A DNA stretch of 64,000 nt, from assembly GCA_020847855.1 (NCBI GenBank), contig JADLBH010000023.1, forward strand, positions 1-64,000. Reading direction: 5' to 3'. The translations under genes and the position numbers were made by a program. The notes under the pieces are model-generated. The model had not been told where the DNA came from. It searched no databases and saw nothing but the letters and a program-made list of their open reading frames with translations. Source of the DNA: Fimbriimonadaceae bacterium. Its GTDB lineage: Bacteria; Armatimonadota; Fimbriimonadia; Fimbriimonadales; Fimbriimonadaceae. This document shows positions 34,874 to 42,478 of this stretch, piece after piece. Position 1 is the first letter of the stretch. Each line of letters opens with the position of its first letter.

Positions 34874-35865
34874 CCCCTCAGTGCGTCCACATCTATGTCC
34901 GAGCTGTGACCAGGGAAGAGCCTCGCGTCAGGATCAATCACGGTTTTGGCCACGCAGACTGCGGTCGCGGCCTCCCCGGCACCCGTTGCGATAAGCTTGA
35001 GCTTGCCTTCCCTCGTGCAGACGTCGCCCGCCGCGAAGACTCCGGTTAGGTTCGTCCGCTGGAGATGGTCCACGACGATCTGGTTCTTCTCGATCTCGAG
35101 TCCCCAGTCGCGGATCGGGCCCAGGTTCGACTTGAATCCGATGTTCACCACGATCGCGTCGCAGGCGATCTCGTCTTCAGGCCCTCCCTGATGATCCTTG
35201 ACCCGCACCCCGGTCACAACATCGTCCCCCAAGACCGACACCACCGATTTCCAAAGCACGAGCTCGATCCCGAGGTCCCTCGCTTGCCTCACCGTCTCCT
35301 CGTGGGCCCGGAACTCGTCTCTCCGATGCAATAGGCGCACCTGGCTCGCGATCCCATGCAAGTGAATCGCCCAGTCGAAGGCCGAGTCCCCGCCTCCCAC
35401 TACCAGGACGTCCCTCTCGCGGAGCGCCTCCGTGTCCTGGACGCCATACTGAAGGCCCCGGCCCTCCATTTCGGCCTCGTTTCCCGCCCCGAGCTTCGTG
35501 GGAGAGAACGCGCCAGCGCCCGCAGAGAGGATCACGGTCTTCGTCGGCAACGCAAGGCCCGAGTCCGTCCCGATCATCCAGCCCTCGCCCTCCCTTCTTA
35601 GGGAGCTCGCGGTCTCGCGAGTTACGACTTCGGCGCCGAACTGTAGCCCTTGTGCGACGAAGCCGGCTGCAAGCTCCTTTGCACGCACTTTGGGAAAGCC
35701 CGCGACGTCGTAGACGTACTTCTCAGGATAGAGCGCGACGAGTTGCCCTCCGAGTTGAGGCAGGGAGTCCACGATCCTGCACGTCATCCCGCGGATTCCC
35801 GCATAGAACGCCGCGAAGAGGCCCACTGGCCCACCTCCGACAACGGTGACGTCTACGACTCCCAC
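34870..35865 (-). CDS. Ferredoxin--NADP reductase, thioredoxin-reductase-like type
   Basis: Flavoprotein of the YumC/FNR2 group that moves electrons between NADPH and ferredoxin. The FAD dinucleotide motif is VVGGGPVGLFAAFYAG at the N-terminus, the NADPH motif is VVGGGDSAFDWA in the middle, and GVFAAGDVCT near the end is the FAD-binding GD motif. The CxxC active site of true thioredoxin reductases is absent, which supports the FNR assignment. The start is GTG at 35865. It overlaps the glycosidase by CTAG and is divergent to mnmG by 57 bases. Confidence 0.9.
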   Translation of the reverse strand: MGVVDVTVVGGGPVGLFAAFYAGIRGMTCRIVDSLPQLGGQLVALYPEKYVYDVAGFPKVRAKELAAGFVAQGLQFGAEVVTRETASSLRREGEGWMIGTDSGLALPTKTVILSAGAGAFSPTKLGAGNEAEMEGRGLQYGVQDTEALRERDVLVVGGGDSAFDWAIHLHGIASQVRLLHRRDEFRAHEETVRQARDLGIELVLWKSVVSVLGDDVVTGVRVKDHQGGPEDEIACDAIVVNIGFKSNLGPIRDWGLEIEKNQIVVDHLQRTNLTGVFAAGDVCTREGKLKLIATGAGEAATAVCVAKTVIDPDARLFPGHSSDIDVDALRG

Positions 35866-35922
35866 GCGCCGATACTACGATACACCGCGCCTTCGACCGG
35901 GCCCGAGGGTACTCTCGAACGG

Positions 35923-37788
35923 ATGCGCGCGTATGACGTCGTAGTTGTCGGCGCAGGCCACGCGGGCATCGAGGCAGCGGCCGCAGCCGCGCGCTTAGGA
36001 GCCCGAACCCTTTGCGTTACACTTCGGCTGGAGAACATCGGGCATCTGCCCTGTAACTGCTCCATTGGGGGTCCGGGCAAGGGCCAGATCGTTCGCGAGG
36101 TGGATGCCCTGGGCGGAGTCATGGCCCTCGCGGCCGACCACACTACGACGCACACTCGGCGGGTCGGAACCGGAAAAGGCCCTGCGAACCAAACGATCCG
36201 CGCTCAGGTCTGCAAGGTCGCCTACCCGCTTTGGGTCCGTTCGTTCTTGGAGAGAATCCCAGGGCTCGAGGTGCGGCAAGGCGAAGCGAGCAGCGTGCTC
36301 CTCGATCATGGACGAGTCGCTGGCATCGTGCTCGACGGAGAGCGCATTGCAGCACGCGCGGTCGTCTTGACCACGGGCACGTTTCTCAATGGCGTTTGTC
36401 ACGAAGGCGCGAACTCGGTGAGCGCCGCCAGGCACGGGGACGCACCCTGTACCGACTTGGCAAGCTGGCTCGTCTCCGAAGGCTTCCGACTTCGTCGGTT
36501 CAAGACGGGCACGACCCCTCGGATCCACCGCGACTCCGTCCACTGGGACGAAATCGAGGAGCTGCCTTCCGAGCCCGAGGCGGGCCCGATCAGCTTCCTT
36601 CTCGACGCCTTGCCCGAAAGCGTCGGGAACCTCCCTGCCTATAGAACTCACACGAACGAGGCGACCCATGCGATCCTTCGGTCGAACCTTTCCGCGAGCG
36701 CAATGTTCTCCGGACGGATCGAGGGCACTGGGCCACGCTTCTGCCCCAGCGTCGAGGACAAGGTCGTGAGGTTTGCGAGCAAGGCCTCCCACCCGGTCTT
36801 CTTGGAACTCGAGGAGATGAACGGGCCCAGCGTCTATGTCCAAGGCTTCAGCACCTCGATGCCCGCCGAGGTCCAACTGGAGGCCCTGCAGACGATCCCT
36901 GGGCTCGCTCGGGCCGAAGTGCTCCGCTATGGATATGCCGTCGAGTACGACTCGCTCGACCCGCTCCATCTCGACCCGTGCCTCATGGCAAAGGACGTGC
37001 CCGGCCTCTACTTCGCAGGTCAGTTGAACGGCACGAGCGGATACGAGGAGGCTGCGGGCCAAGGGCTTCTCGCGGGTGCGAACGCTGCACTGGCCAGCCT
37101 TGGCAAAGGCAGTTTCGAGCTCAGCCGAAGCAGTTCTTACATCGGGGTTATGGTGGACGACCTCGTCACCAAGGGCGCCGAGGACCCTTATCGGATGCTC
37201 ACCGGGCGCGCCGAGCACCGACTCGTCCTCCGCCACGACAATGCGGACCAGCGGCTCACCCCCATCGCCATCGAGCTCGGGTTGGTGTGCGGGGCGAGGA
37301 AGGCGAGACTGGAGGAGAAGGTTCGGAAGCTCGCCAAGGCCAAGGAATGGGCCCTGAACACGCACCTCCTCGAGTCCACCGCGGAATCGGAGGTCCCAGC
37401 CTCCCTCTCAGTAACGGGCCGTGCCGCAGTTTGGTCGCTCCTGCGCAGGCCCGGCGTCGGCCCCGCCGAGATCGCGTCCGTGGCCGAAAGGCTAGGCTGG
37501 GCCCAGGCGGTGCCGTGGAGCGATCCGGTATGGAACCTCCTGGAGGTGGAGGCGAAGTTCGAAGGCTACTTGCAACGCGAGGAGCGGGAGATCGCGAAGC
37601 TAGCCCGCCTGGAAACGATGAGGATCCCAGGGACGCTCGACTATGCGCGCATCGGCGGGCTCAGCCACGAATCGAGGGAAAAGCTGGCAGAGGTCCGCCC
37701 CACCTCGGTGGGCCAAGCCGGAAGGATCCCCGGTATGCGGCCCACGGACATCGCCTTGCTCGTGGGGCACGTCAGGCTTATGGGTTAG
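35923..37788 (+). CDS. mnmG: MnmG (GidA), tRNA uridine-34 modification enzyme
   Basis: FAD-dependent partner of MnmE that makes carboxymethylaminomethyl-uridine at wobble position 34. The N-terminal FAD motif is VVVGAGHAGIEAA. CNCSIGGPGKG and the later GQLNGTSGYEEAAGQGLLAG, RAEHRLVLRHDNADQRLTP and GRIPGMRPTDIALL are all family signatures. The ATG at 35923 gives 621 aa, the usual length. It ends in a TTAG overlap with the convergent proteasome-like gene. mnmE is not in the window. Confidence 0.97.
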   Translation: MRAYDVVVVGAGHAGIEAAAAAARLGARTLCVTLRLENIGHLPCNCSIGGPGKGQIVREVDALGGVMALAADHTTTHTRRVGTGKGPANQTIRAQVCKVAYPLWVRSFLERIPGLEVRQGEASSVLLDHGRVAGIVLDGERIAARAVVLTTGTFLNGVCHEGANSVSAARHGDAPCTDLASWLVSEGFRLRRFKTGTTPRIHRDSVHWDEIEELPSEPEAGPISFLLDALPESVGNLPAYRTHTNEATHAILRSNLSASAMFSGRIEGTGPRFCPSVEDKVVRFASKASHPVFLELEEMNGPSVYVQGFSTSMPAEVQLEALQTIPGLARAEVLRYGYAVEYDSLDPLHLDPCLMAKDVPGLYFAGQLNGTSGYEEAAGQGLLAGANAALASLGKGSFELSRSSSYIGVMVDDLVTKGAEDPYRMLTGRAEHRLVLRHDNADQRLTPIAIELGLVCGARKARLEEKVRKLAKAKEWALNTHLLESTAESEVPASLSVTGRAAVWSLLRRPGVGPAEIASVAERLGWAQAVPWSDPVWNLLEVEAKFEGYLQREEREIAKLARLETMRIPGTLDYARIGGLSHESREKLAEVRPTSVGQAGRIPGMRPTDIALLVGHVRLMG

Positions 37789-38414
37789 ATCCGGACGAAG
37801 TTCCGGTCGGCATCCCCGCCACGACGCACATAGGCACACTCCAGCTCGCAGCCCTCCGGGCTTCCGAACGCCGCCACGAGCGCGTCCTTTGCGACCTCCA
37901 AGCTGGTCGCAAAGCCGGTCAGCTTCTTGACCACTTCCACGGAGTCGGCTTCCGACGCTGCGATCGCGACCGGGAACGGGCAGCTCGCGAAGTCGCCGTC
38001 GAAATCGAGGACGAAGGCCCGATCCTGCTCTGGCGCTGGCCCACACTCGACGAGCACGGCCTTGGCGATGAACGGGGCCGAGGAGAAGTCCGCGAAAGCG
38101 CGCTTGATCGGCGTGCTTACCGTCGTGGCGACCCGCTGGACGGTCACGTCCGCTTCCGCTCGCTGGAACCCTTCGCGGTGTGCGAACTCGATGCACGCCG
38201 TGCGGAGCGCCTCGATGTCCGACTGTAGCCCTAGAGCTCCCAGGGCGAGCCGGTCGTACACTTCGAAGAGCTTGTTCCCATGCCGTCCATAGGTCGCCAT
38301 CAGGACGCCCTCCGGACACGAGACTGCGGCAACCGGCAAGGCGGGGGCAAGGCGCGACTCGATGAACTGGATTCGGTGACCGACGCTCTCTTGCCAATCG
38401 TAGGGGGTCAGCAT
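37785..38414 (-). CDS. Proteasome alpha-like subunit
   Basis: Ntn-fold protein related to bacterial 20S proteasome alpha subunits. MLTPYDWQESVGHRIQFIE is the alpha-type N-terminal gate/helix region. The sequence EVYDRLALGALG, DIEALRTACIEFAHREG and DVTVQRVA matches the ISELYDRxxFAAxG and ADxRGY regions of PrcA. No threonine nucleophile or propeptide is visible, as expected for alpha. At 209 aa it is shorter than actinobacterial PrcA (about 250). No beta subunit, ARC/Mpa ATPase, Pup/UBact or ligase gene is adjacent. It follows mnmG convergently and has a GGGGAG ribosome site. Confidence 0.7.
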   Translation of the reverse strand: MLTPYDWQESVGHRIQFIESRLAPALPVAAVSCPEGVLMATYGRHGNKLFEVYDRLALGALGLQSDIEALRTACIEFAHREGFQRAEADVTVQRVATTVSTPIKRAFADFSSAPFIAKAVLVECGPAPEQDRAFVLDFDGDFASCPFPVAIAASEADSVEVVKKLTGFATSLEVAKDALVAAFGSPEGCELECAYVRRGGDADRNFVRI

Positions 38415-38436
38415 CGCTCCCCGATAGTATGCCCGG

Positions 38437-39012
38437 TCACAGGCCTCGCCATCGCGGCGTGTTCTCGGTGCCCGTCTTCCCTTTTAGGAGCGTCTCCACC
38501 GTTGTGCCCGGCAACGTCTCGACGATCTGCTCCTTCTTCCAGACTGTGAAGTAACCCAGGCCGCCCCTCCCCAGGCTCGACGGCATCGCGACCCGATATC
38601 GAGCGGAAGCGTCCAGCGCGGCACCGGCGACCGTGACCTCCTTGACCCTGGAGCCGGCCACGCCGCGTGGCGAGCAAGTCACCGTGATGCCCGATACCTG
38701 TAAGAAGCCAGGGTTGGGGGAAGGAAGCAGGGACACCGACCTCTCTAGAGCCGATCGAACCTGGGCCCCGGTAAGCTCCACGACCACGACTTGGTCCGAG
38801 GGGAACTGGAGCATCTTCGAGAGGTCGCCCGATTTGAAGTCCGACTTGATGACCCCGGCGGGCAGGAACGCGATCTCCGCCTTGGTGGCGGCTCGAATCA
38901 CGTCGGCAGCGGCTTGGGCCGGGCCGAACGACTCCGTGTCAGGACCCGCGACGGCGACCTGGGCCAAGGCCAGGAGAGCCATCACGGGCAAGAGAAAGTT
39001 CCGGGCGTTCAC
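38437..39012 (-). CDS. Exported 5'-nucleotidase C-terminal-domain protein
   Basis: A signal peptide (FLLPVMALLALAQVAVAG) is followed by about 165 residues that resemble only the C-terminal substrate-binding domain of UshA-type 5'-nucleotidases (ADVIRAATKAEIAFLP, VVVELTGAQVRSALERS, GFLQVSGITVTC, YRVAMPSSLGRGG). The metallophosphatase domain is missing, so it is not expected to hydrolyse nucleotides itself. A GTG at 39012 with AAGAG nine bases upstream is preferred; a TTG at 39021 is possible. It lies 66 bases after rplK and may be co-transcribed with it. Confidence 0.78.
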   Translation of the reverse strand: MNARNFLLPVMALLALAQVAVAGPDTESFGPAQAAADVIRAATKAEIAFLPAGVIKSDFKSGDLSKMLQFPSDQVVVVELTGAQVRSALERSVSLLPSPNPGFLQVSGITVTCSPRGVAGSRVKEVTVAGAALDASARYRVAMPSSLGRGGLGYFTVWKKEQIVETLPGTTVETLLKGKTGTENTPRWRGL

Positions 39013-39078
39013 GAGTCCCAACTCTTTTGACTCTTGCGCGACGCGTACGATTCGTCCGCGACCTAAGAATCAGGTCCT

Positions 39079-39504
39079 TTAGAAGTCGGTCTCCAAGCCC
39101 ATGGAGCGGGCGGAGCCCGCAACGATTCGTGCCGCCATCTCCTCGTCCTCGGTGTTGAGGTCCTTCATCTTCAAGCGGGCGATCTCGAGGGCCTTTGCCT
39201 TCGTGAGCTTGCCTGCGACCTCCTTGCCAGGGTTGCTCGAACCCTTCTCCAGGCTGATCGCCTTCTTGATCAGGTCGGTCATGAGAGGCTGCTTGATCAC
39301 GAACGTGAACGACCGGTCCTCGAAGACCGTGATCTCGACCGGGAGCGTGTAGCCCATCTGGGGCATGGAGAGCTCATTGAACTTCTTGAGGAACTCCATC
39401 ATGTTGATCCCTGCCTGTCCTAGGGCCGGTCCGACGGGAGGGGCGGGCGTGCCTTTGCCTGCCGGAATGTTGAGCTTGATAACGGATGCGACCTTTTTTG
39501 CCAT
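39079..39504 (-). CDS. rplK: 50S ribosomal protein L11
   Basis: Ribosomal stalk-base protein that binds the GTPase-associated region of 23S rRNA. The N-terminal domain has the conserved [20 protein letters not shown] loop and [10 protein letters not shown]; the C-terminal RNA-binding domain ends [13 protein letters not shown]. The 141 aa length is standard. A GAGG lies about eight bases before the ATG. Unusually, rplA (L1) does not follow: the next gene downstream is an exported nucleotidase-like protein, so the normal rplK-rplA pair is broken here. Confidence 0.97.
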   Translation of the reverse strand: MAKKVASVIKLNIPAGKGTPAPPVGPALGQAGINMMEFLKKFNELSMPQMGYTLPVEITVFEDRSFTFVIKQPLMTDLIKKAISLEKGSSNPGKEVAGKLTKAKALEIARLKMKDLNTEDEEMAARIVAGSARSMGLETDF

Positions 39505-39658
39505 GTTCTCGCCTCGCGCGGGATTCGTTCGGCATAGGCGAGGGAGTGGGAAGCGTCACCCCGTATGCCGCGGAGAGTTATACCGCCGTCCGTTCTTCCG
39601 ACGGGCCCGTTCGGCCCGGCAGGGATCGCTCGAATCGGCCTGTGCCAGAATCCTCACG

Positions 39659-41143
39659 ATGCCCATCGTTGAGCTCCGTATCCCCCAGATCGGGGAAGGA
39701 TTGCAGGAGGCCCGGATCGTAGGGTTCCTCAAAAAGCCTGGAGATCCCGTCAAGCGGGACGAGCCGATCTACCAGATGGAGACCGACAAGGCGGTCATGG
39801 ACGTGGAGTCCCCGTTCGACGGCACGATGGTGAGCTGGGTGGCCGAGCCCGACCAGGTGCTGAAGATCGGCACGGTGGTGGGCACGCTCGATTCCACCGC
39901 TGCCGCAGAAGCTCCCCCGGCTGTTCAGGCCACCGAGCCTGAACCCGAGGAGGCGGGCACGGTCACCCTCAAGGTGCCCCAACTCGGCGAGGGCCTCCAA
40001 GAGGCGAGGATCGTAGCCCTCCTCAAGCAGCCGGGCGAGGCCGTTCGGCGCGACGAGCCGATCTACCAGATGGAGACCGACAAGGCCGTCATGGACGTCG
40101 AATCGCCCTTCGACGGGGTGCTTCTCCGGTGGAGCGTGGAAGCGGATCAGATCGTCGCGATCGGGGCCGAGGTCGCCGTTATGGGGGGCGTCCAGGGGGT
40201 CGGCGCGGAGCCGATGGCAGGGGCTGGAACGGCCGTTGGTGTTACTGAACCACCGAGGAAGGCTGCTCCACCCAGTGTCACCGGGATTGGAGCGAACCGG
40301 CGCACCGACGTCCCCCCAAAGACAAGGGCCTTCGCCAAGGAGCATGGGCTGTCCAACGAACAGATCGAGGAGATTCCGGCGGCGGGAGTGAAGCTGATGC
40401 CTGCGGACGTCGAGGCGTACTTGCGCGGCGGAAGACCCAGCGAGACATCGAAGCGAGGCGAGGGCTATGTCGAGCACCCGGTCGGCACGAAGCAGCGCGT
40501 CTTGGCCTCTCGGCTCGTGAGAGGCAGCCAGCTCGTCGTGCCCGGCATGATGAGCGTCTCGTGCGACTGGGGGCCCATCGAGAACGTTCGGGCAAGGCTC
40601 AAGGCGGAAGGCGGCGAGTTCCAGCCGAGCACCTTCACGATGTTCGCCTACTGCCTGGCCAAGGCTGCCGCGAACCATCCCATCGTCCGGAGCACGCTCG
40701 TTGGCGACGCTATGTTACGAACCTATGACCACTTGCAGTTGGGGATCGCCGTGAGCCTGCCGGGAGACGAGCTCGTGGTCGCGGTCGTTCGGGATGCCAG
40801 CAAGCTCTCTTGGCGAGAGTTCGCCGAGCAAGCCCGAGAGCGGATCCGAGTCGCGCGCGAAGGCAAGGATCAAGCCGACGAATCGGTCACGCTCAGCGTG
40901 ACAAACATGCAGGCGTTCGGCATCCGCGAGGCCATGGCGGTGGTGGTGCCGCCAGGCGTCGCCACGATCTTCCTGGGTGAGGCTCACTGGGCGTTCGGCA
41001 GCGATCCCGGTGACCCTTCCCCGCGCCGATCCGCGAACGTCGGGATCACGATTGACCATCGCGTGATCAATGGGGTCGGCGGGGCCGAGTACCTCCTGGC
41101 AGTCCGTTCGCTCGTCGAGAACGCTGCCGAGGTACTGCAGTGA
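39659..41143 (+). CDS. Dihydrolipoamide acyltransferase (E2) with two lipoyl domains
   Basis: E2 component of a 2-oxoacid dehydrogenase-type complex. Two nearly identical lipoyl domains (about residues 3-78 and 102-175) each contain ETDKAVMDVESPFDG, with lipoylated K44 and K142. A linker and a peripheral subunit-binding domain (TRAFAKEHGLSNEQIEEI) follow, then the CoA-acyltransferase domain. The active-site motif HxxxDG reads HRVING (H467, N471), so the usual Asp is Asn. E1 and E3 genes are not nearby. The ATG at 39659 lies 154 bases from the divergent rplK. Its stop overlaps the next start as GTGA. Confidence 0.92.
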   Translation: MPIVELRIPQIGEGLQEARIVGFLKKPGDPVKRDEPIYQMETDKAVMDVESPFDGTMVSWVAEPDQVLKIGTVVGTLDSTAAAEAPPAVQATEPEPEEAGTVTLKVPQLGEGLQEARIVALLKQPGEAVRRDEPIYQMETDKAVMDVESPFDGVLLRWSVEADQIVAIGAEVAVMGGVQGVGAEPMAGAGTAVGVTEPPRKAAPPSVTGIGANRRTDVPPKTRAFAKEHGLSNEQIEEIPAAGVKLMPADVEAYLRGGRPSETSKRGEGYVEHPVGTKQRVLASRLVRGSQLVVPGMMSVSCDWGPIENVRARLKAEGGEFQPSTFTMFAYCLAKAAANHPIVRSTLVGDAMLRTYDHLQLGIAVSLPGDELVVAVVRDASKLSWREFAEQARERIRVAREGKDQADESVTLSVTNMQAFGIREAMAVVVPPGVATIFLGEAHWAFGSDPGDPSPRRSANVGITIDHRVINGVGGAEYLLAVRSLVENAAEVLQ

Positions 41144-41856
41144 GCGGTCATCCGCGAATAGGTGTGATCATGGGCCTGGGCCGGGCCCACGCCGGCAACG
41201 ACGGGGAGCGGTGCTACGTGGGCCGACCGTACATGGACGGGGTGCTGCAGGCAGGTGGGCTCCCCATGGGAATCTCTCCAGGCAGCCCACCCGCCGAAGT
41301 CTACAGAGCTGTGGACGGACTCATGCTCATTGGCGGGCCGGACATTGACCCTGCCCACTACGGACAGTCGCGCCACGAGAGGACCGAGGTCGTACCCGCC
41401 GACCGTTGGCAGATCGAGAGCACAATCCTGGGCCAGCGCCCGAGCGGGATGCCCGTCCTCGGGGTTTGCTATGGTTGCCAGGCGTTGGCCGTCGTGGCGG
41501 GAGGAACCTTGGACCAGCACTTACCCGATTCGGTCGGCGACGATCGGCACTCCAAGGGTGCCTTGGAGACGATCACCATCGAGCCGGGCAGCCTCCTCCA
41601 CCAATTGGTGGAGACAGGCGAGGTCGAAGGCAAGAGCTTCCACCACCAGGCCGTCCGGGATCCAGGGAGAGGGATGCGGGTCGTTGCACGGAGCGGCGAC
41701 GTGGTGGAAGCGATCGAAGGTGACGGCTGGGTGCTCGGCCTTCAGTGGCACCTGGAGCGGACGCCGGAGAGCCCGGCGACCAAGCGAATCTTTCGAGGCT
41801 TCGTCCAAGCGTGTCAAAGCTATCGAGAGGGAGCAGAGTCGTGCGGTACTTGGTGA
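41140..41856 (+). CDS. Class-I glutamine amidotransferase-like peptidase C26
   Basis: Member of the PuuD/gamma-glutamyl hydrolase group, which hydrolyses gamma-glutamyl amides. The GTG start overlaps the E2 stop. The nucleophile elbow is LGVCYGCQAL, the upstream glycine-rich strand is GLMLIGGPDIDP, and the C-terminal His-Glu pair is GLQWHLE (usually VQWHPE). FHHQAV fits the conserved substrate loop. The substrate cannot be read from sequence. It overlaps the biotin-carrier gene by 16 bases, so the two are probably translated together. Confidence 0.88.
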   Translation: MSGHPRIGVIMGLGRAHAGNDGERCYVGRPYMDGVLQAGGLPMGISPGSPPAEVYRAVDGLMLIGGPDIDPAHYGQSRHERTEVVPADRWQIESTILGQRPSGMPVLGVCYGCQALAVVAGGTLDQHLPDSVGDDRHSKGALETITIEPGSLLHQLVETGEVEGKSFHHQAVRDPGRGMRVVARSGDVVEAIEGDGWVLGLQWHLERTPESPATKRIFRGFVQACQSYREGAESCGTW

Positions 41857-42284
41857 ACGGCGTGGAGACCGATCTCGCGGCCCCCGTGGGTTCGGTGGTC
41901 AACTTGGGGGACCGCCTGAGCGTTCCCACGAGCACGGGCCGAGCATCCGCGCTGGCTCTGCGCCAAGCGGACGCCGTCCTCGTCTCCTTCCAAGGGCGGA
42001 CCTTCCGGGTCGAACGGCCGGGCCGTGCCAGGGCGAAGGGGAATGCGGGGAGCGACGGCCATGTCCGCGCCAGCATGCCAGGAACCGTCTCTGAAGTATT
42101 GGTCGAGGCAGGGGACGCCGTGGCCGCCGGGAACCGAGTTGCCGTGCTCGAGGCGATGAAGACGCTCCAGCCGCTCCTGGCTACCGCGCATGGCACGGTC
42201 ACCGAGGTTTGTGTCGCACCGGGGGATCAAGTCACAGAGGACCAGATTCTCGTTCGGATTGAGGCTGATGGTGGAAAAGTCTAG
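41841..42284 (+). CDS. Biotin carboxyl carrier protein-like subunit
   Basis: Small carrier subunit of a biotin-dependent carboxylase. The C-terminal biotinyl domain (about residues 75-143) contains VLEAMKTLQP, where the Lys of AMK is the biotin site (usual AMKM, here AMKT). The N-terminal 60 residues form the beta-rich section seen in acyl-CoA carboxylase alpha chains. The start is GTG at 41841 with GAGGGAG upstream. No carboxylase or carboxyltransferase gene is adjacent. HMG-CoA lyase follows, which hints at methylcrotonyl-CoA carboxylase in leucine breakdown, but this is inference. Confidence 0.8.
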   Translation: MRYLVNGVETDLAAPVGSVVNLGDRLSVPTSTGRASALALRQADAVLVSFQGRTFRVERPGRARAKGNAGSDGHVRASMPGTVSEVLVEAGDAVAAGNRVAVLEAMKTLQPLLATAHGTVTEVCVAPGDQVTEDQILVRIEADGGKV

Positions 42285-42320
42285 AAGAATCTTGCTCAAC
42301 TTCCATGATTGTGAGGTATC

Positions 42321-42422
42321 ATGGGGACTGCAGCCACGACTGGCAGTAGCTGGGCTGCAGCGACGGATCGTCAGGTCACGAACCTGTCGGACGAACAAGA
42401 GGGACATCCTGTCGAAGGATGA
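42321..42422 (+). other. Possible 33-codon leader peptide in the mvaB leader
   Basis: An ATG preceded by TGAGGT opens a 33-residue frame rich in Ala, Thr and Ser (MGTAATTGSSWAAATDRQVT and so on). Its TGA overlaps an in-frame ATG for a longer form of mvaB (ATGA at 42419). It has no run of Leu or other regulatory codons. It may be a leader peptide, a real small protein or chance. Confidence 0.25.
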
Positions 42423-42429
42423 AAGTGAT

Positions 42430-42463
42430 GGCCTCGCTCCGGAACGGCGCGGGGCCTTTTTTT
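42430..42463 (+). terminator. Intrinsic terminator in front of mvaB
   Basis: An 8-bp stem (ggcctcgc / gcggggcc with one T-G pair) continues after a mismatch into ccg/cgg with a gaa loop and is followed at once by seven T residues. This is a strong plus-strand terminator in a GC-rich genome. The ribosome site of mvaB (GGGAGG) begins five bases later. Confidence 0.85.
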
Positions 42464-42478
42464 CGTCGGGAGGGCGAC

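Larger units (their letters stand above)
42285..42463 (+). promoter_or_regulatory. Structured leader region upstream of HMG-CoA lyase (candidate attenuator)
   Basis: This 179-base gap between the biotin carrier and mvaB can form a series of hairpins: ccatgat/atcatgg, ctgcagcc/ggctgcag, gacg/cgtc, caggt/acctg and catcct/aggatg. It ends in a strong intrinsic terminator. That terminator stops only 15 bases before the mvaB start and leaves no room for a promoter, so mvaB expression must pass through it. I could not match the sequence to a riboswitch class or a T-box (no AGGGTGGNACCGCG). A short open frame (42321-42422) overlaps it and could be a leader peptide. Confidence 0.6.

Noticed and set aside
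39577-39582. Promoter for rplK (TATAAC on the minus strand)
   Set aside because: The -10-like box is present, but no acceptable -35 lies at the right distance, so it is not listed as a feature.
42285-42463. T-box or known riboswitch in the mvaB leader
   Set aside because: There is no T-box core, no B12 box, no TPP, SAM or glycine core, and no GEMM core. I keep it as an unassigned leader.
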